Assembly (NCBI GenBank): GCA_027013225.1
Contig: JALUXU010000067.1
Span: 1 to 64,000 of the forward strand
Source of the DNA: Acidihalobacter sp.
Lineage (GTDB): Bacteria > Pseudomonadota > Gammaproteobacteria > DSM-5130 > Acidihalobacteraceae
DNA: 64,000 bases
Direction of reading: 5' to 3'
Positions within the stretch are counted from its first letter, which is position 1. Each line of letters begins with the position of its first letter. This document shows, piece after piece, positions 29,706 through 40,400 of the stretch. Below the pieces are notes generated by a model. It made no database searches. It was not told the origin of the DNA and saw only the letters and a program-made list of their open reading frames with translations. The position numbers and the translations under genes are program-made.

Positions 29706-31541
29706 ATGTGCGGCATCATCGGCGGCGTGGCCGAAAGGAATGTTCAAGAGGTTCTTCTCGAGGGCCTTCGGCGCTTGGAGTATCGGGGCTACGACTCGGC
29801 TGGAATGGCCGTGGTCGATGATGCCGGCAGAATCCAGCGCCATCGACGCGTGGGAAAAGTGACTGAGTTGGCTAGAGCTTTGCTTACAGAACCGTTACCA
29901 GGGCACGTCGGCATCGCCCATACCCGGTGGGCGACCCATGGCGTACCCAGTGAACAGAATGCTCATCCGCATTGCTCTACGAATCGGCTGGCCATAGTGC
30001 ATAACGGCATTATAGAAAACTATGAAAAATTGAAAGAGGAGCTCATCCAGGCGGGTTATCGCTTTCAATCCGAAACGGATACGGAAGTCGCCGCTCACCG
30101 CATCGCCTGGCATCTGGATCAAGGCGATGATTTATTGGAAGCCGTGAAAAAAGCAAGCCGTGAGTTCGAAGGAGCCTATGCCCTGGCAGTTATAGCTGTT
30201 GACGAGCCCGGTAGAATCATTGCCTGTCGTAAAGGCCCACCGTTGGTCATTGGATACGGGATTGGTGAACATTTCATCGCCTCCGACGTTCAAGCCTTGT
30301 TGCCGGTCACGCAGCGCTTTGCTTTCCCTGAAAACGGCGATGTGATCGATATTAAGCGCGAGGCAGTGACTATATATGACCTTCAAGGACGAGCCGTTGA
30401 ACGCGAGATCAAAAATTCCGCGCTTAGCCCCACAGCATTGGATAGGGGGCGCTATAGGCATTTCATGCAGAAGGAGATCTTTGAACAGCCTTATGCAGTG
30501 AGCGAAACCTTGGAGGGGCGGGTGGAAGCGGCCCGACCGTTGGCAGCGGAAATCCTTGGCAGCGCGGCGCGGGATGTGCTCTCCCGCACTCGGGGAGTGC
30601 AGATTGTTGCCTGCGGTACCAGTTATCACGCTGGCTTGGTTGCCCGCTATTGGCTTGAAGAACTGGCGGGCATTCCGTGTCAGGTCGAGGTGGCCAGTGA
30701 ATACCGTTACCGACGCCACGCGATATTGCCAGACTCCTTGTTCCTTAGTTTGTCCCAATCAGGGGAAACAGCTGACACGCTGGCGGCGGTGCAAGCCTCC
30801 AAGGAGGAGCCTTATCTGGCCAGGCTGGCAATCTGCAATGTGCCCGAAAGCTCGCTGGTACGTGAATCCGAGCTGACGCTTTTGACTCAGGCAGGCCCCG
30901 AAATCGGGGTAGCTTCAACCAAAGCGTTCACCACCCAACTCGTAGCCTTGATTGAAGTCGTGCTTTTACTCGCTCAGGAAAAGGGTGCTGACGAAAAGCG
31001 GCTGGCGGAGGTGAGGCGGGAGCTTCTTTCTCTTCCCTCTCTGATCGAGCAGGCGCTGGAATTGGATCCCCGCATCGAGCGTCTTTCCGAAGCGTTTGTC
31101 GAAAAGAGAAATGCGTTGTTTTTGGGGCGAGGAGCGTTTTATCCAATCGCCATGGAGGGGGCGCTCAAGCTTAAAGAAATCTCCTATATTCATGCCGAAG
31201 CCTATCCCGCAGGCGAGCTTAAGCATGGCCCCCTTGCCTTGGTCGATAGCGATATGCCGGTGGTGGCCGTGGCGCCTAACAATTCAATGCTGGAAAAACT
31301 CGCGTCCAATCTCGAGGAGGTTCGTGCCCGCGGTGGCGAACTTTTTGTTTTTGCCGAGCCGGGCGTCACCTTGAAGGATGGGCCGGGACTGAACCTTATT
31401 CATGTCCCTGGCGGAAGTGGATTGCTCTCTCCGGTAATTATGATCATCCCCTTGCAATTGCTGGCCTACCATGCTGCTGTCCTCAAGGGAACCGATGTCG
31501 ATCAGCCGCGCAACCTCGCCAAATCCGTCACAGTAGAATAA
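29706..31541 (+). CDS. glmS: glutamine--fructose-6-phosphate aminotransferase
   Basis: This enzyme of 611 residues makes glucosamine-6-phosphate from fructose-6-phosphate and glutamine. It begins MCGIIGG with the catalytic Cys exposed after Met removal; the glutaminase domain continues with GLRRLEYRGYDSAGMA and HTRWATHG. Two SIS domains follow (VACGTSYHAGLVARYW; LSQSGETADTLAA; GRGAFYPIAMEGALKLKEISYIHAEAYPAGELKHGP). The C-terminal DQPRNLAKSVTVE is exactly the family ending. A hairpin follows the stop. Confidence 0.97.
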   Translation: MCGIIGGVAERNVQEVLLEGLRRLEYRGYDSAGMAVVDDAGRIQRHRRVGKVTELARALLTEPLPGHVGIAHTRWATHGVPSEQNAHPHCSTNRLAIVHNGIIENYEKLKEELIQAGYRFQSETDTEVAAHRIAWHLDQGDDLLEAVKKASREFEGAYALAVIAVDEPGRIIACRKGPPLVIGYGIGEHFIASDVQALLPVTQRFAFPENGDVIDIKREAVTIYDLQGRAVEREIKNSALSPTALDRGRYRHFMQKEIFEQPYAVSETLEGRVEAARPLAAEILGSAARDVLSRTRGVQIVACGTSYHAGLVARYWLEELAGIPCQVEVASEYRYRRHAILPDSLFLSLSQSGETADTLAAVQASKEEPYLARLAICNVPESSLVRESELTLLTQAGPEIGVASTKAFTTQLVALIEVVLLLAQEKGADEKRLAEVRRELLSLPSLIEQALELDPRIERLSEAFVEKRNALFLGRGAFYPIAMEGALKLKEISYIHAEAYPAGELKHGPLALVDSDMPVVAVAPNNSMLEKLASNLEEVRARGGELFVFAEPGVTLKDGPGLNLIHVPGGSGLLSPVIMIIPLQLLAYHAAVLKGTDVDQPRNLAKSVTVE

Positions 31542-31554
31542 ATCCGGAACAAAC

Positions 31555-31583
31555 CGCGACAAGGCTGGAACCTTCGCGTTTGA
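31555..31583 (+). terminator. possible terminator after glmS
   Basis: CGCGA (31555-31559) pairs with TCGCG (31574-31578), and AGG (31562-31564) with CCT (31571-31573), with a two-base bulge. Only a short TTT follows, so termination strength is uncertain. Confidence 0.4.
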
Positions 31584-31771
31584 ACTATAGTGTTTTGTAG
31601 AGTTTTATCTCGGGCATATCCAGCATTGGGTGGAGACCTATTTCATCGAGCCTGTTTGAGGTGAAATCGGGCGCCAGACACTCGCTACACTATGCTGTAT
31701 GCAGCGGGACGACAAACGCAAAAAGAAGGTGGGGGAGAATAGAGCTAAAGAGAGAAGGCAGGCCGAAAGCA

Positions 31772-31847
31772 AAACTCTATGATTACCCATTGTCCGGTAA
31801 TTGCCACAAGGTACGTTTATTCTTGTCTTTGCTGCCTGAATTCAACC
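31772..31847 (+). pseudogene. glutathione S-transferase gene, 5' remnant
   Basis: The frame reads KLYDYPLSGNCHKVRLFL then SLL, which is the start of the thioredoxin-like domain of a bacterial glutathione S-transferase. No ATG, GTG or TTG lies close upstream in frame, so even the start codon seems lost. The gene is cut by the IS30-family element at 31848. The 3' part resumes near 32934. Confidence 0.75.
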
Positions 31848-32840
31848 AATAACTGCAACACCACCCGTTATGGTGTCTTGCCAGTGTGGTCCATCACAGA
31901 ACACCTCAATGGGTGCTCGATAGCTGAGGCATTTCCTGGGCCGTAGATTCAGCTTGCGTTCCACCTCAGCAATCTCCTCATCTGTCACCTGATCGAAGTC
32001 GGTTCCCTTTGGGAAGTACTGCCGGATCAAGCCATTCATGTTCTCGTTCGCTCCCCGTTCCCAGCTGTGATAAGGCCGAGCGAAGTACACATCGCATCCC
32101 AGCGCCTCGGCGATCTGCTTGTGATAGGCGAACTCCTTGCCGTTGTCGAGCGTCATGGTCTTCACCAGACCGTCAAATGCGCCCAAGCGATCAATAATCG
32201 CCGCTGCCGTCTGCTCCGCCGTCGCCCGTGCCACTTTCTGGATCACGACCTGACGGCTTTTGCGTTCCACCAGGGTCACCAACGCCGATTGGCCCCTGCC
32301 TCGGACCGTGTCGCCCTCCCAGTCCCCGATACGAGAGCGCTCTTCGACGACCGCTGGTCGCTCTTCGATGCCAACCCGGTCGATGATCCGTCCACGCCGT
32401 TCCTGACTGCCATAGCGCTTCCTGTAGCGCTTGCGCCGGTGCCGAAGGTGCTTGTACAGATCGCCGCCCGCTTTCTGGGCTCGTTCGATGTGACGGTAGA
32501 TCCATTCATGGCTGACCAATGGATAACCCGCCTCCTTCAATGAACCTGCGATCTGTTTCGGACTCCAGTCGTCTCTCAATCGGGCCTCTACCCAGGCGAT
32601 CAGTTCAGGGATCCGCTTGTGGCACTTGCGTGCTTCCCGTCGTCTACGATCAGCCACTCGTTGCGCCGTCTCCGCCTGGTAGCCTTCGATCCCCTGGTTG
32701 CGCCTCAGCTCCCGGCTGATGGTGCTCGGTGATCGGCCTATCTCCCTGGCAATCTGCCGCTGCGTGTAGCCCAGCCCCTTCAGTGCCGCAATCTGGTATC
32801 TTTCCTCTCGAGTCAGTTGCCTGTAGTGCCCCATGTGCAT
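31842..32840 (-). CDS. IS30-family transposase
   Basis: This DDE transposase has 332 residues. The N-terminal helix-turn-helix is MGHYRQLTREERYQIAALKG then YTQRQIAREIGRSPSTISREL. The catalytic core has Asp in RIGDWEGDTV, Asp in MTLDNGKEFAYH and Glu in ERGANENMNGLIRQYF, with FPKGTDF, the IS30 signature order. A start two codons later (MGHYRQ) is equally likely. The reading frame passes through the terminal repeat, so the last codons and the stop (31842-31844) are supplied by the flanking gene, not by the element. Confidence 0.93.
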   Translation of the reverse strand: MHMGHYRQLTREERYQIAALKGLGYTQRQIAREIGRSPSTISRELRRNQGIEGYQAETAQRVADRRRREARKCHKRIPELIAWVEARLRDDWSPKQIAGSLKEAGYPLVSHEWIYRHIERAQKAGGDLYKHLRHRRKRYRKRYGSQERRGRIIDRVGIEERPAVVEERSRIGDWEGDTVRGRGQSALVTLVERKSRQVVIQKVARATAEQTAAAIIDRLGAFDGLVKTMTLDNGKEFAYHKQIAEALGCDVYFARPYHSWERGANENMNGLIRQYFPKGTDFDQVTDEEIAEVERKLNLRPRKCLSYRAPIEVFCDGPHWQDTITGGVAVIG

Positions 32841-32919
32841 GCCTGTATGGTGTTGGTGTCAGAGCTACCCATTCTAGGCGGCAACTGACTCCCTTTCAGC
32901 CTCAGGCGTTGCAGTTATT
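31848..32919 (-). mobile_element. IS30-family insertion sequence
   Basis: This element of about 1.07 kb is bounded by matching ends: AATAACTGCAACACC at 31848-31862, and its inverted copy GGCGTTGCAGTTATT at 32905-32919 (14 of 15 matching). If the true ends start at AACTGCAAC, a 2-bp AT target duplication is possible, as is typical for IS30. It holds one intact transposase gene on the minus strand, so it may still be mobile. It interrupts a glutathione S-transferase gene downstream of glmS. Confidence 0.8.
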
Positions 32920-32933
32920 CTATGAATTCGCGT

Positions 32934-33335
32934 CTCGCCAGACGTTATGGAAATGCACACTGGTGGCCCGTCGAACCTGCCCCACTGGCAAGGGTGATGC
33001 AATGGTTGGCGGTTTCGGAAAACGAGATTCTTTATGGTTTGGCGAGAGCCCGTGTGGTTTTGCTTATGCATAGGGCCTATGACCTGGAAGCTGCGCAGGC
33101 AATGGGGATTCAGGCACTCAAATTATTGGAGAGGCGCCTGGATGATGCGCTCTGGCTGGCAGGAGGCACATTACCCGGCATTGCCGACATTGCGTGTTTT
33201 CCCTATGTGGCTTTGGCACCTCAGGGTGAAGTGTCGCTTGAGCCATTCGCTCATGTCCGTGCTTGGATCGCCCGCATTCAGGAGCTGCCGGTTTATGTAG
33301 GTATGCGCGGAATTGAAAAACACCTATCGGCCTGA
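32934..33335 (+). pseudogene. glutathione S-transferase gene, 3' remnant
   Basis: From LARRYGNAHWWPVEPAP onward the frame matches the end of the thioredoxin domain and the whole helical C-terminal domain of a glutathione S-transferase (ALKLLERRLDDALWLAGG, then LPGIADIACFPYVALAP). The frame is one base out of phase with the 5' remnant, and about 35 codons between the two parts, including the usual glutathione-contact region before LARRYG, are missing. An ATG at 32922 could restart translation, but the product would lack the glutathione site. Confidence 0.8.
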
Positions 33336-33450
33336 GCAGATTCTGCCAGATTCGGTGGATCATGACAGCATGCCCGGAAATCGCCGCGGCTTCGATGTTC
33401 TATCGGTGTGCGCCCGATTCAGATACGAATGAACCCGAACGGGTGTCGGC

Positions 33451-34017
33451 TCAGGTCTGGGGAAGGGTCACGCCGCGCTGTCCCTGGTATTTGCCGCCAC
33501 GGTCCTTGTAAGAGACTTCACACACTTCGTCAGATTCGAGGAACAACATCTGCGCCACGCCTTCATTGGCATAAATTTTGGCCGGCAGAGGAGTGGTGTT
33601 GGAAAACTCAAGTGTGACGTGGCCTTCCCATTCCGGTTCCAGCGGGGTCACATTGACAATGATGCCGCAGCGGGCGTAAGTGCTTTTGCCCAAGCAGATG
33701 GTGAGAACACTGCGAGGAATGCGGAAATATTCGACCGTGCGCGCGAGAGCGAAGGAATTCGGCGGAATAATGCACACATCCGATTGTATGTCGACGAAAC
33801 TGCTTTCGTCGAAGCTCTTGGGGTCGACGATGGCGGAATTGATGTTGGTGAAGATCTTGAATTCATTGGCGCAGCGCACGTCATAGCCATAGCTGGAGGT
33901 TCCATAAGAGACGATGCGCTGCTCTCCCTGTTCGCGGATTTGATGCGGCTCGAAGGGCTCGATCATGCCGTGCTCGGCCGCCATGCGGCGGATCCATTTG
34001 TCGGATTTAATAGCCAC
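33451..34017 (-). CDS. dcd: dCTP deaminase
   Basis: This enzyme of 188 residues converts dCTP to dUTP, feeding thymidylate synthesis. Family motifs include [12 protein letters not shown], the [31 protein letters not shown] block containing the catalytic Glu, and EGVAQMLF near the C-terminus. Length matches E. coli Dcd. It lies nine bases downstream of mrp on the same strand, so the two are probably cotranscribed. Confidence 0.95.
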   Translation of the reverse strand: MAIKSDKWIRRMAAEHGMIEPFEPHQIREQGEQRIVSYGTSSYGYDVRCANEFKIFTNINSAIVDPKSFDESSFVDIQSDVCIIPPNSFALARTVEYFRIPRSVLTICLGKSTYARCGIIVNVTPLEPEWEGHVTLEFSNTTPLPAKIYANEGVAQMLFLESDEVCEVSYKDRGGKYQGQRGVTLPQT

Positions 34018-34026
34018 GATTCACCG

Positions 34027-35118
34027 TCAAGTATTCTGGATGACGATGTTCGGGAACTTGCCGCTGAAATCCTTGGCCTTTTGCGCCAGTTGCGCAGCTG
34101 TCCGGCGGGCGGTTTCGCGGTAGATTTCGGTGATTCTGCTGTCTGGCTCGGCTGCTACGGTCGGTTTGCCGTTGTCCGCCTGCTCGCGGATGCGGATGTC
34201 CAGAGGTAAGGCGCCCAGCAGCTCCACGTGGTAATCCTCGGCCATGCGCTGGCCGCCGCCCTCGCCAAAAATATGTTCTTCATGGCCGCATTTGGAGCAG
34301 ATATGCAGGCTCATGTTTTCGATGATGCCGAGCACAGGGATCTCTACCTTTTCAAACATTTTCAATCCCTTGCGAGCATCCAACAAGGCGATATCCTGGG
34401 GCGTGGTGACGATGACCGCGCCGCTGACCGGGATTTTCTGCGAAAGGGTGAGCTGAATATCGCCCGTGCCCGGCGGCAGATCGATCACCAAGTAGTCGAG
34501 TTCGCCCCAGCGGGTGTCGCTTAGCAACTGTTCCAGCGCTTGAGTGACCATCGGGCCGCGCCAAATCATGGGCGTTTCCTCGTCGATCAAAAAGCCGATG
34601 GACATGGCCTTGATGCCGTAGTTCTCCATGGGTTCGAGCGTGCGCCCGTCTTTGGTTTCCGGTTTGCCTTCGATGCCAAGCATGCGTGGCTGGCTGGGGC
34701 CGTAGATATCGGCGTCAAGGATACCCACTTTCGCTCCCTCGGCAGCCAGAGCCAAAGCAAGATTCACCGCGGTGGTGGATTTGCCTACCCCCCCCTTGCC
34801 GGAAGCCACGGCAATGATGTTCTTGATGCCGGCCAGCGGTTTCAGATTGCGCTGTACCGCATGGCTGACGATGTTCGTGGAAATCGTCACATCAATAGAC
34901 TCGACACCGGGCAGACGACCGATACGTTCGCGTACCGCTCTTTCTATTTCAGGCGCATACCCTTTTACCGGATAGTCAAATTTCAGATCGACTCCCACGG
35001 TGCCGCCATCTACACGAATGTCCTTGATTTCACCAGCTGAGACCAGATCCTTTTCCAGATACCGATCTTCGATCTCCTTGAGCGCAGTTTCGATTTGCAG
35101 CCTAGACAATTCAGCCAT
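34027..35118 (-). CDS. apbC: iron-sulfur cluster carrier protein (Mrp/ApbC)
   Basis: This P-loop ATPase of the Mrp/NBP35 family has 363 residues and carries 4Fe-4S clusters to target proteins. The N-terminal MIP18-like domain (IKDIRVDGGTVGVDLKFDYPV) is followed by the deviant Walker A ASGKGGVGKSTTAVNLA (near residue 108), DIYGPSQPRMLG, PPGTGDIQLTL, and the cluster-binding CSKCGHEEHIFGEGGG. I start it at 35118, nine bases after GGAG; longer upstream frames have no family residues. It is divergent from metG, which commonly adjoins mrp and dcd in gammaproteobacteria. Confidence 0.95.
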   Translation of the reverse strand: MAELSRLQIETALKEIEDRYLEKDLVSAGEIKDIRVDGGTVGVDLKFDYPVKGYAPEIERAVRERIGRLPGVESIDVTISTNIVSHAVQRNLKPLAGIKNIIAVASGKGGVGKSTTAVNLALALAAEGAKVGILDADIYGPSQPRMLGIEGKPETKDGRTLEPMENYGIKAMSIGFLIDEETPMIWRGPMVTQALEQLLSDTRWGELDYLVIDLPPGTGDIQLTLSQKIPVSGAVIVTTPQDIALLDARKGLKMFEKVEIPVLGIIENMSLHICSKCGHEEHIFGEGGGQRMAEDYHVELLGALPLDIRIREQADNGKPTVAAEPDSRITEIYRETARRTAAQLAQKAKDFSGKFPNIVIQNT

Positions 35119-35414
35119 GTTCAAAATCTCCATGTTCGTTGAGCGCCTTTGCGCGCCTCTTACCAATGTCGGTATTGTACCTCAGAAGGAACGGCTTGAA
35201 CCGACAAAGAAGCGTTGGCCCGGCCATTCGAGATCGCATTGGCGTAGCCACGAAGCCCCGGAAACTGGTATGTTAACAGGCTGTTGAAATTTAACTGTTG
35301 AGACACGATCAGTCGTCGAACTCGTTCTTGAAATGCTCAGGAAACCAGGTGCCGGCGAGATTTTCAATAGCGCATAGATGCCAATTCAACCCTCTATCAG
35401 GATCCTTGTCTTTC

Positions 35415-37442
35415 ATGAAACGTCAGATACTCGTCACCAACGCGCTTCCCTATGCCAATGGCCCGCTGCACCTGGGGCATATGCTCGGCTACATCCAGGC
35501 GGATGTCTGGGTGCGTTTTCAACGCATGCGTGGTCACGAGGTCTATTACGTCTGTGCCGACGATACACACGGCACTCCGATCATGCTTCGTGCCCAGCGC
35601 GAAGGTATTGCGCTGGAGCAGCTAATCGCATCCATGCAGGTTGAACATGCGCGTGATTTCGCTGACTTTGGCATTGGCTTTGACAACTATTATTCCACTC
35701 ACACACCCGAAAATCGCCAGTTCGCGGAACTGATTTATACCCGCCTGCGGGATGGCGGTCATATTGAGCGCCGTGAAGTGGAACAGCTCTACGATCCTGA
35801 AGCAGGCATGTTCCTTCCCGATCGTTTCATCAAGGGTACATGCCCGCGCTGCGGCGCCGAGGATCAGTATGGCGATTCCTGTGAGGTTTGCGGCGCCACC
35901 TACGCGCCCACCGAACTGATAGATCCGCGCTCTGCGGTGAGTGGCGCCGTACCGGTGTTGCGCCGCTCCGAGCATTATTTTTTCAAGCTCGGCGATTTCG
36001 AGCGTTTCCTTCGAAACTGGCTCAAAGAGGGCGAGCATGTGCAGCCCGAGATCGCCAACAAGCTGCGCGAATGGTTTGAGGCAGGGCTTCGCGACTGGGA
36101 CATTTCTCGCGACGCGCCCTATTTCGGTTTCGAGATCCCTGATGCGCCTGGCAAGTATTTCTATGTATGGCTGGACGCCCCCATTGGTTATATGGCCAGC
36201 TTCAAAAACCTGTGCGAGCGTATCGGCCTGGATTTTGACGCCTGGTGGCGGCCGGATACGGCCACCGAGCTTTATCATTTTATCGGAAAGGATATTGCTT
36301 ATTTCCACACCTTGTTCTGGCCGGCGATGCTGCACGGCGCGGGTTTCCGTACCCCTACCGCCATCTGGTGCAACGGCTTTTTGACCGTGGATGGACAAAA
36401 GATGTCCAAATCCCGCGGCACATTCATTAAAGCGCGTACCTGGCTGGAACATCTCGCCCCTGATTATCTGCGCTATTATTTCGCCGCCAAGCTGGGCGCA
36501 GGCGTGGACGATCTCGATCTGAATCTCGAAGATTTTGTCAATCGCGTCAATGCCGACCTGGTGGGGAAAGTGGTCAATATTGCCAGCCGCACTGCTTCGT
36601 TCATCAACAAGCGGTTCGATAACCGGCTTGCCGATGAATTGCCGGATATGGGGTTGTACCGGGCTTTTGCCGATTCGCGTGATCAAATCGCCCAGTTGTA
36701 TGAACGCCGCGAATATGCCCAAGCGATGCGCCTTATCATGGGGTTGGCGGATCGGGCCAACCAATACATCGACGAAAACAAGCCATGGGTATTGATCAAG
36801 GATCCTGAGCGCCTGGCCGAGGTGCAGGCAGTTTGCACTCAGGGATTGAATCTGTTTCGCGTAATCATCGGCTACCTTAAACCCGTGCTGCCGCGGATTG
36901 CAGAGAAGGTGGAAACTTTCTTTGGAGTCGGCGAGCTGAGTTGGGATGGGGTTACAGAGCCCGTACTTGGCCGTAAGGTGGAAAAATTCAAGCCCTTGCT
37001 CACCCGCGTCGACCCGGACCGCATCAAGGCCATCATCGAGGCGTCGAAAGAAGACTTGCAGACAGCGACAGTCGCGGCGCATGAGGCCGCGCCACTGGTG
37101 GCCGACCCTATCGCCGAGCAGATCGATTTCGATGCATTCGCCAAAGTGGATCTGCGCGTGGCCCGTATCCTTAAGGCAGAAGAGGTGGAAGGCGCGGACA
37201 AGCTATTGCGCCTCATCCTCGACCTTGGTGGCGAAACCCGCCAGGTGTTCGCCGGAATCAAGTCCGCCTATGCGCCCCAGCAGCTCGAAGGCCGTTTGAC
37301 CGTGATGGTTGCCAATCTGGCGCCGCGCAAGATGCGTTTTGGCGTCTCTGAGGGCATGGTGCTGGCGGCAGGTCCCGGCGGCAAGGATATTTTCATCCTC
37401 GAGCCCGACGCCGGGGCCGAGCCGGGTATGCGGGTGAAATGA
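35415..37442 (+). CDS. metG: methionyl-tRNA synthetase
   Basis: This class I synthetase of 675 residues charges tRNA-Met. The N-terminus is [25 protein letters not shown] with the HIGH-type HLGH. A zinc knuckle ([18 protein letters not shown], near 142-159), KMSKSRGTF near residue 330, a helical anticodon-binding domain, and a C-terminal tRNA-binding dimerisation domain ([24 protein letters not shown]) follow. Translation probably starts at 35415, where the conserved N-terminus begins. The cognate elongator tRNA-Met gene lies at 50945. Confidence 0.97.
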   Translation: MKRQILVTNALPYANGPLHLGHMLGYIQADVWVRFQRMRGHEVYYVCADDTHGTPIMLRAQREGIALEQLIASMQVEHARDFADFGIGFDNYYSTHTPENRQFAELIYTRLRDGGHIERREVEQLYDPEAGMFLPDRFIKGTCPRCGAEDQYGDSCEVCGATYAPTELIDPRSAVSGAVPVLRRSEHYFFKLGDFERFLRNWLKEGEHVQPEIANKLREWFEAGLRDWDISRDAPYFGFEIPDAPGKYFYVWLDAPIGYMASFKNLCERIGLDFDAWWRPDTATELYHFIGKDIAYFHTLFWPAMLHGAGFRTPTAIWCNGFLTVDGQKMSKSRGTFIKARTWLEHLAPDYLRYYFAAKLGAGVDDLDLNLEDFVNRVNADLVGKVVNIASRTASFINKRFDNRLADELPDMGLYRAFADSRDQIAQLYERREYAQAMRLIMGLADRANQYIDENKPWVLIKDPERLAEVQAVCTQGLNLFRVIIGYLKPVLPRIAEKVETFFGVGELSWDGVTEPVLGRKVEKFKPLLTRVDPDRIKAIIEASKEDLQTATVAAHEAAPLVADPIAEQIDFDAFAKVDLRVARILKAEEVEGADKLLRLILDLGGETRQVFAGIKSAYAPQQLEGRLTVMVANLAPRKMRFGVSEGMVLAAGPGGKDIFILEPDAGAEPGMRVK

Positions 37443-37470
37443 CTGTCATCGCTTGTTTGCAAACAAGGTC

Positions 37471-40400
37471 TCAAAGAAGCACGCGCTCGATTCCCCCGTT
37501 CCGTATCCTGGCAACAAAACTTTCCGCCCAGTCGTCTCCAAACTGTTTGCGCGCCAGCTCGACAACGATGTAGTCGGTGTCAAGGCCCGTGTCTTCGCGG
37601 TATCGTTCCAACCCTTGTTGGCATGCTGGGCAACTGGTCAGAAGCTTCACCTTGCCGTTTTCCACCACGTCTTTGCCAGTGAGCGCGCGCACGCCCTTAC
37701 GCAGTTCCTCTTCCTTGCGGAAACGCACCTGGGCGGCAATATCCGGACGGCTGACGCCAAAAGTGCCCGCTTCGCCGCAACAGCGATCCGACAACGGCAC
37801 TTCCTGGCCCATCAACATCGACGCCACTTCGGTGGGGTTATATGTTTTTATCGGTGTATGGCAGGGATCGTGATAGAGGTATTGCTCTCCATTCACGCCT
37901 TCCAACTTGACGCCCTTTTCCATCAGATATTCGTGTATGTCCAGCAACCGGCAGCCGGGGAAGATGCGCTCAAATTCGTATTTGAGCAGTTGGTCCATGC
38001 ACGTGCCGCAGGACACGATCACGGTTTTGATGTCGAGATAGTTAAGAGTGTTTGCCACACGATGGAACAACACTCTGTTCTCGGTGGAGATGGCGCGACC
38101 TTTCTCCTCGTCACCGGCAGAGGTTTGTGGGTAGCCGCAGCATAAATAGCCGGGCGGAAGCACTGTCTGGACGCCCACCTCGTACAGCATCGCCAGCGTG
38201 GCGAGACCGATCTGGCTGAACAGGCGTTCGGAACCGCAGCCGGGAAAATAAAACACCGCTTCGGAATCCACGCTGCTTCGATCGGGGTCGCGCAGGATGG
38301 GTACCTGGGCAGCATCCTCGATACCGAGCAGGGCGCGCATGGTGCGCGCCGGCAGCTTGCCAGGCATCGGTTTTTTCACAAACTGGATCACCTGTGCGGG
38401 TAGGGGCTGCGGGCGCGGCGTGGCTGCCGGACGGCGCTCTTTTTGCAGCAGACCCAGCCGGCGAAATATCTGATGCGCTAGGCGCTGACCGGCGTAACCC
38501 CACTGGATCATGGCCTTGCGCATGGCGCGGATGGTGGCCGGGTCCTTCACATTCAAAAAAGCCATGGACGCTGCTGTGATCGGGCTCGATCGCCGCTGGC
38601 CGCGTTGTTTGAGAATGTGGCGCATACGGATGGTGACGTCGCCGAAGTCGATGTTCACCGGACAAGGCGTCAGGCACTTGTGGCAGATCGTGCAATGATC
38701 GGCCACTTCATTCATTTCCTCGAAATGCCGCAGGGAGATGCCCCGGCGTGTCTGTTCTTCGTATAGGAACGCTTCAATCATCAATCCGGTGGCGAGAATC
38801 TTATTGCGCGGCGAATACAACAGATTGGCCCGCGGCACGTGTGTTGTGCAGACCGGCTTGCATTTGCCGCAGCGCAGACAGTCTTTGATGTCATTGTTCA
38901 AATCGCCCAGCTCGCTGGCTTCGAGGATGAGCGCCTCCTGTTCCACCAGCCTGAGCGACGGTGTATAGGCGTGCTCCAGGCCTGAGCCGGGCATGAGCTT
39001 GCCCTTGTTGAAGTGTCCATCAGGATCGACGCGGCGCTTATACTCGGCGAATGCCTCGATTACTTCCGGTTGTAGATACTGAATCTTGGTGAGTCCAATG
39101 CCGTGTTCGCCGGAAATGACCCCGCCTAGAGAGCGCGCCAGATCCATGATCTCGTCGACCACTTTTTCCGCTTCATGCAGCATGTTGTAGTCATTGGAGT
39201 TGACTGGGATGTTGGTATGCACGTTGCCGTCGCCGGCGTGCATGTGGAGGGCGATGAACAGGCGGCTGGCAAGAATTTCGTCGTGTAACTTGTCAAGACG
39301 GGTGCGCAGCGCCTGATATTCCCGTCCCTCGAAGATCTCCTTCAAAGGTCGCTCGATTTCGGCGCGATAGGACACCCTGAGCTGCCGGCGGAGTAACAGG
39401 CGCATCAGCGTATCCCCCGGGGTGAGTTGGGCGCGCAAGGGCTCGGGCAACAACCCCGCATGCCGTGCCGCCGGTTCGTCGGCGTGCTCGAGCAGCGCTT
39501 CCCATCGTGATTTGACGGCATATAGATGATTCAGCGCCGCATTGCGTTTGCTGACAAATTCGGCATTGCTCTCCGCGCTGGCTCCAAAATCTGGCGTTGG
39601 GCGGCGTTCGGCCGGTTCTTCGCCGAGGCAGGCGATAATGGCCTCGATCATGCGCAGCTTGTTGCGGATCGACAAGCGGATGTTGATCCGTTCTATGCCT
39701 TCGCTGTAGGCGGCCAGATGTTCCAGAGGGATGACCACGTCTTCGTTGATCTTGAAGGCGTTGGTATGTGCGGCGATGGCCGCGGTACGTGCGCGGTCGG
39801 CCCAGAAACGCTTTCTCGCCTCGGGACTGACGGCAATAAAACCCTCGCCGCCACGGCGGTTTGTTGCTCGCACCACTTCCGCAGCCGCGCGCGCCACGGC
39901 GTCGGCGTCGTCACCCGCAATGTCTGCGATCAATACCATTTTGGGGCGTTCGCCGCGGGCGCTCTTGGGGGTATATCCCACTGCGCGCACATAGCGTTCA
40001 TCCAGATGTTCCAATCCCGACAGCACCACGTCCGGATCGGCATCCAACATGCGCTTGATTTCGACGATGGCTGAGACGGCTTCGCTCAGATCGTCGCCGT
40101 AAAACTCCATGCATAGCGTGCGGATATGCGCCGGCATGCGGTGCAGCACAAACAGCGCCGAGGTGATCAGGCCGTCGCAGCCTTCCTTCTGCACACCTGG
40201 CAAGCCGCCCAGGAATTTATCGGTCACGTCCTTGCCAAGCCCGGCCTTACGAAACATGCGTCCGGGAAATGTCAGGATTTCCGGTTCGCCGACGGGGGTG
40301 CGGCCGTTGGTTTTGTAGCGGGTGAGGCGAAATCGCACTGTATCCTGTTCGTGAATTTTGCCTAGGTTATGGCCGAGGCGTTCAACTTCCAGCCAGCTGC

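Noticed and set aside
31661-31771. The open frame before the GST remnant as a longer coding start
   Set aside because: The added residues are not GST-like; it is only an open stretch with no ribosome binding site.
35622-37082. A 486-codon minus-strand frame antisense to metG
   Set aside because: It is a shadow of metG codon bias; the metG motifs are complete and no family match is apparent in the antisense frame.
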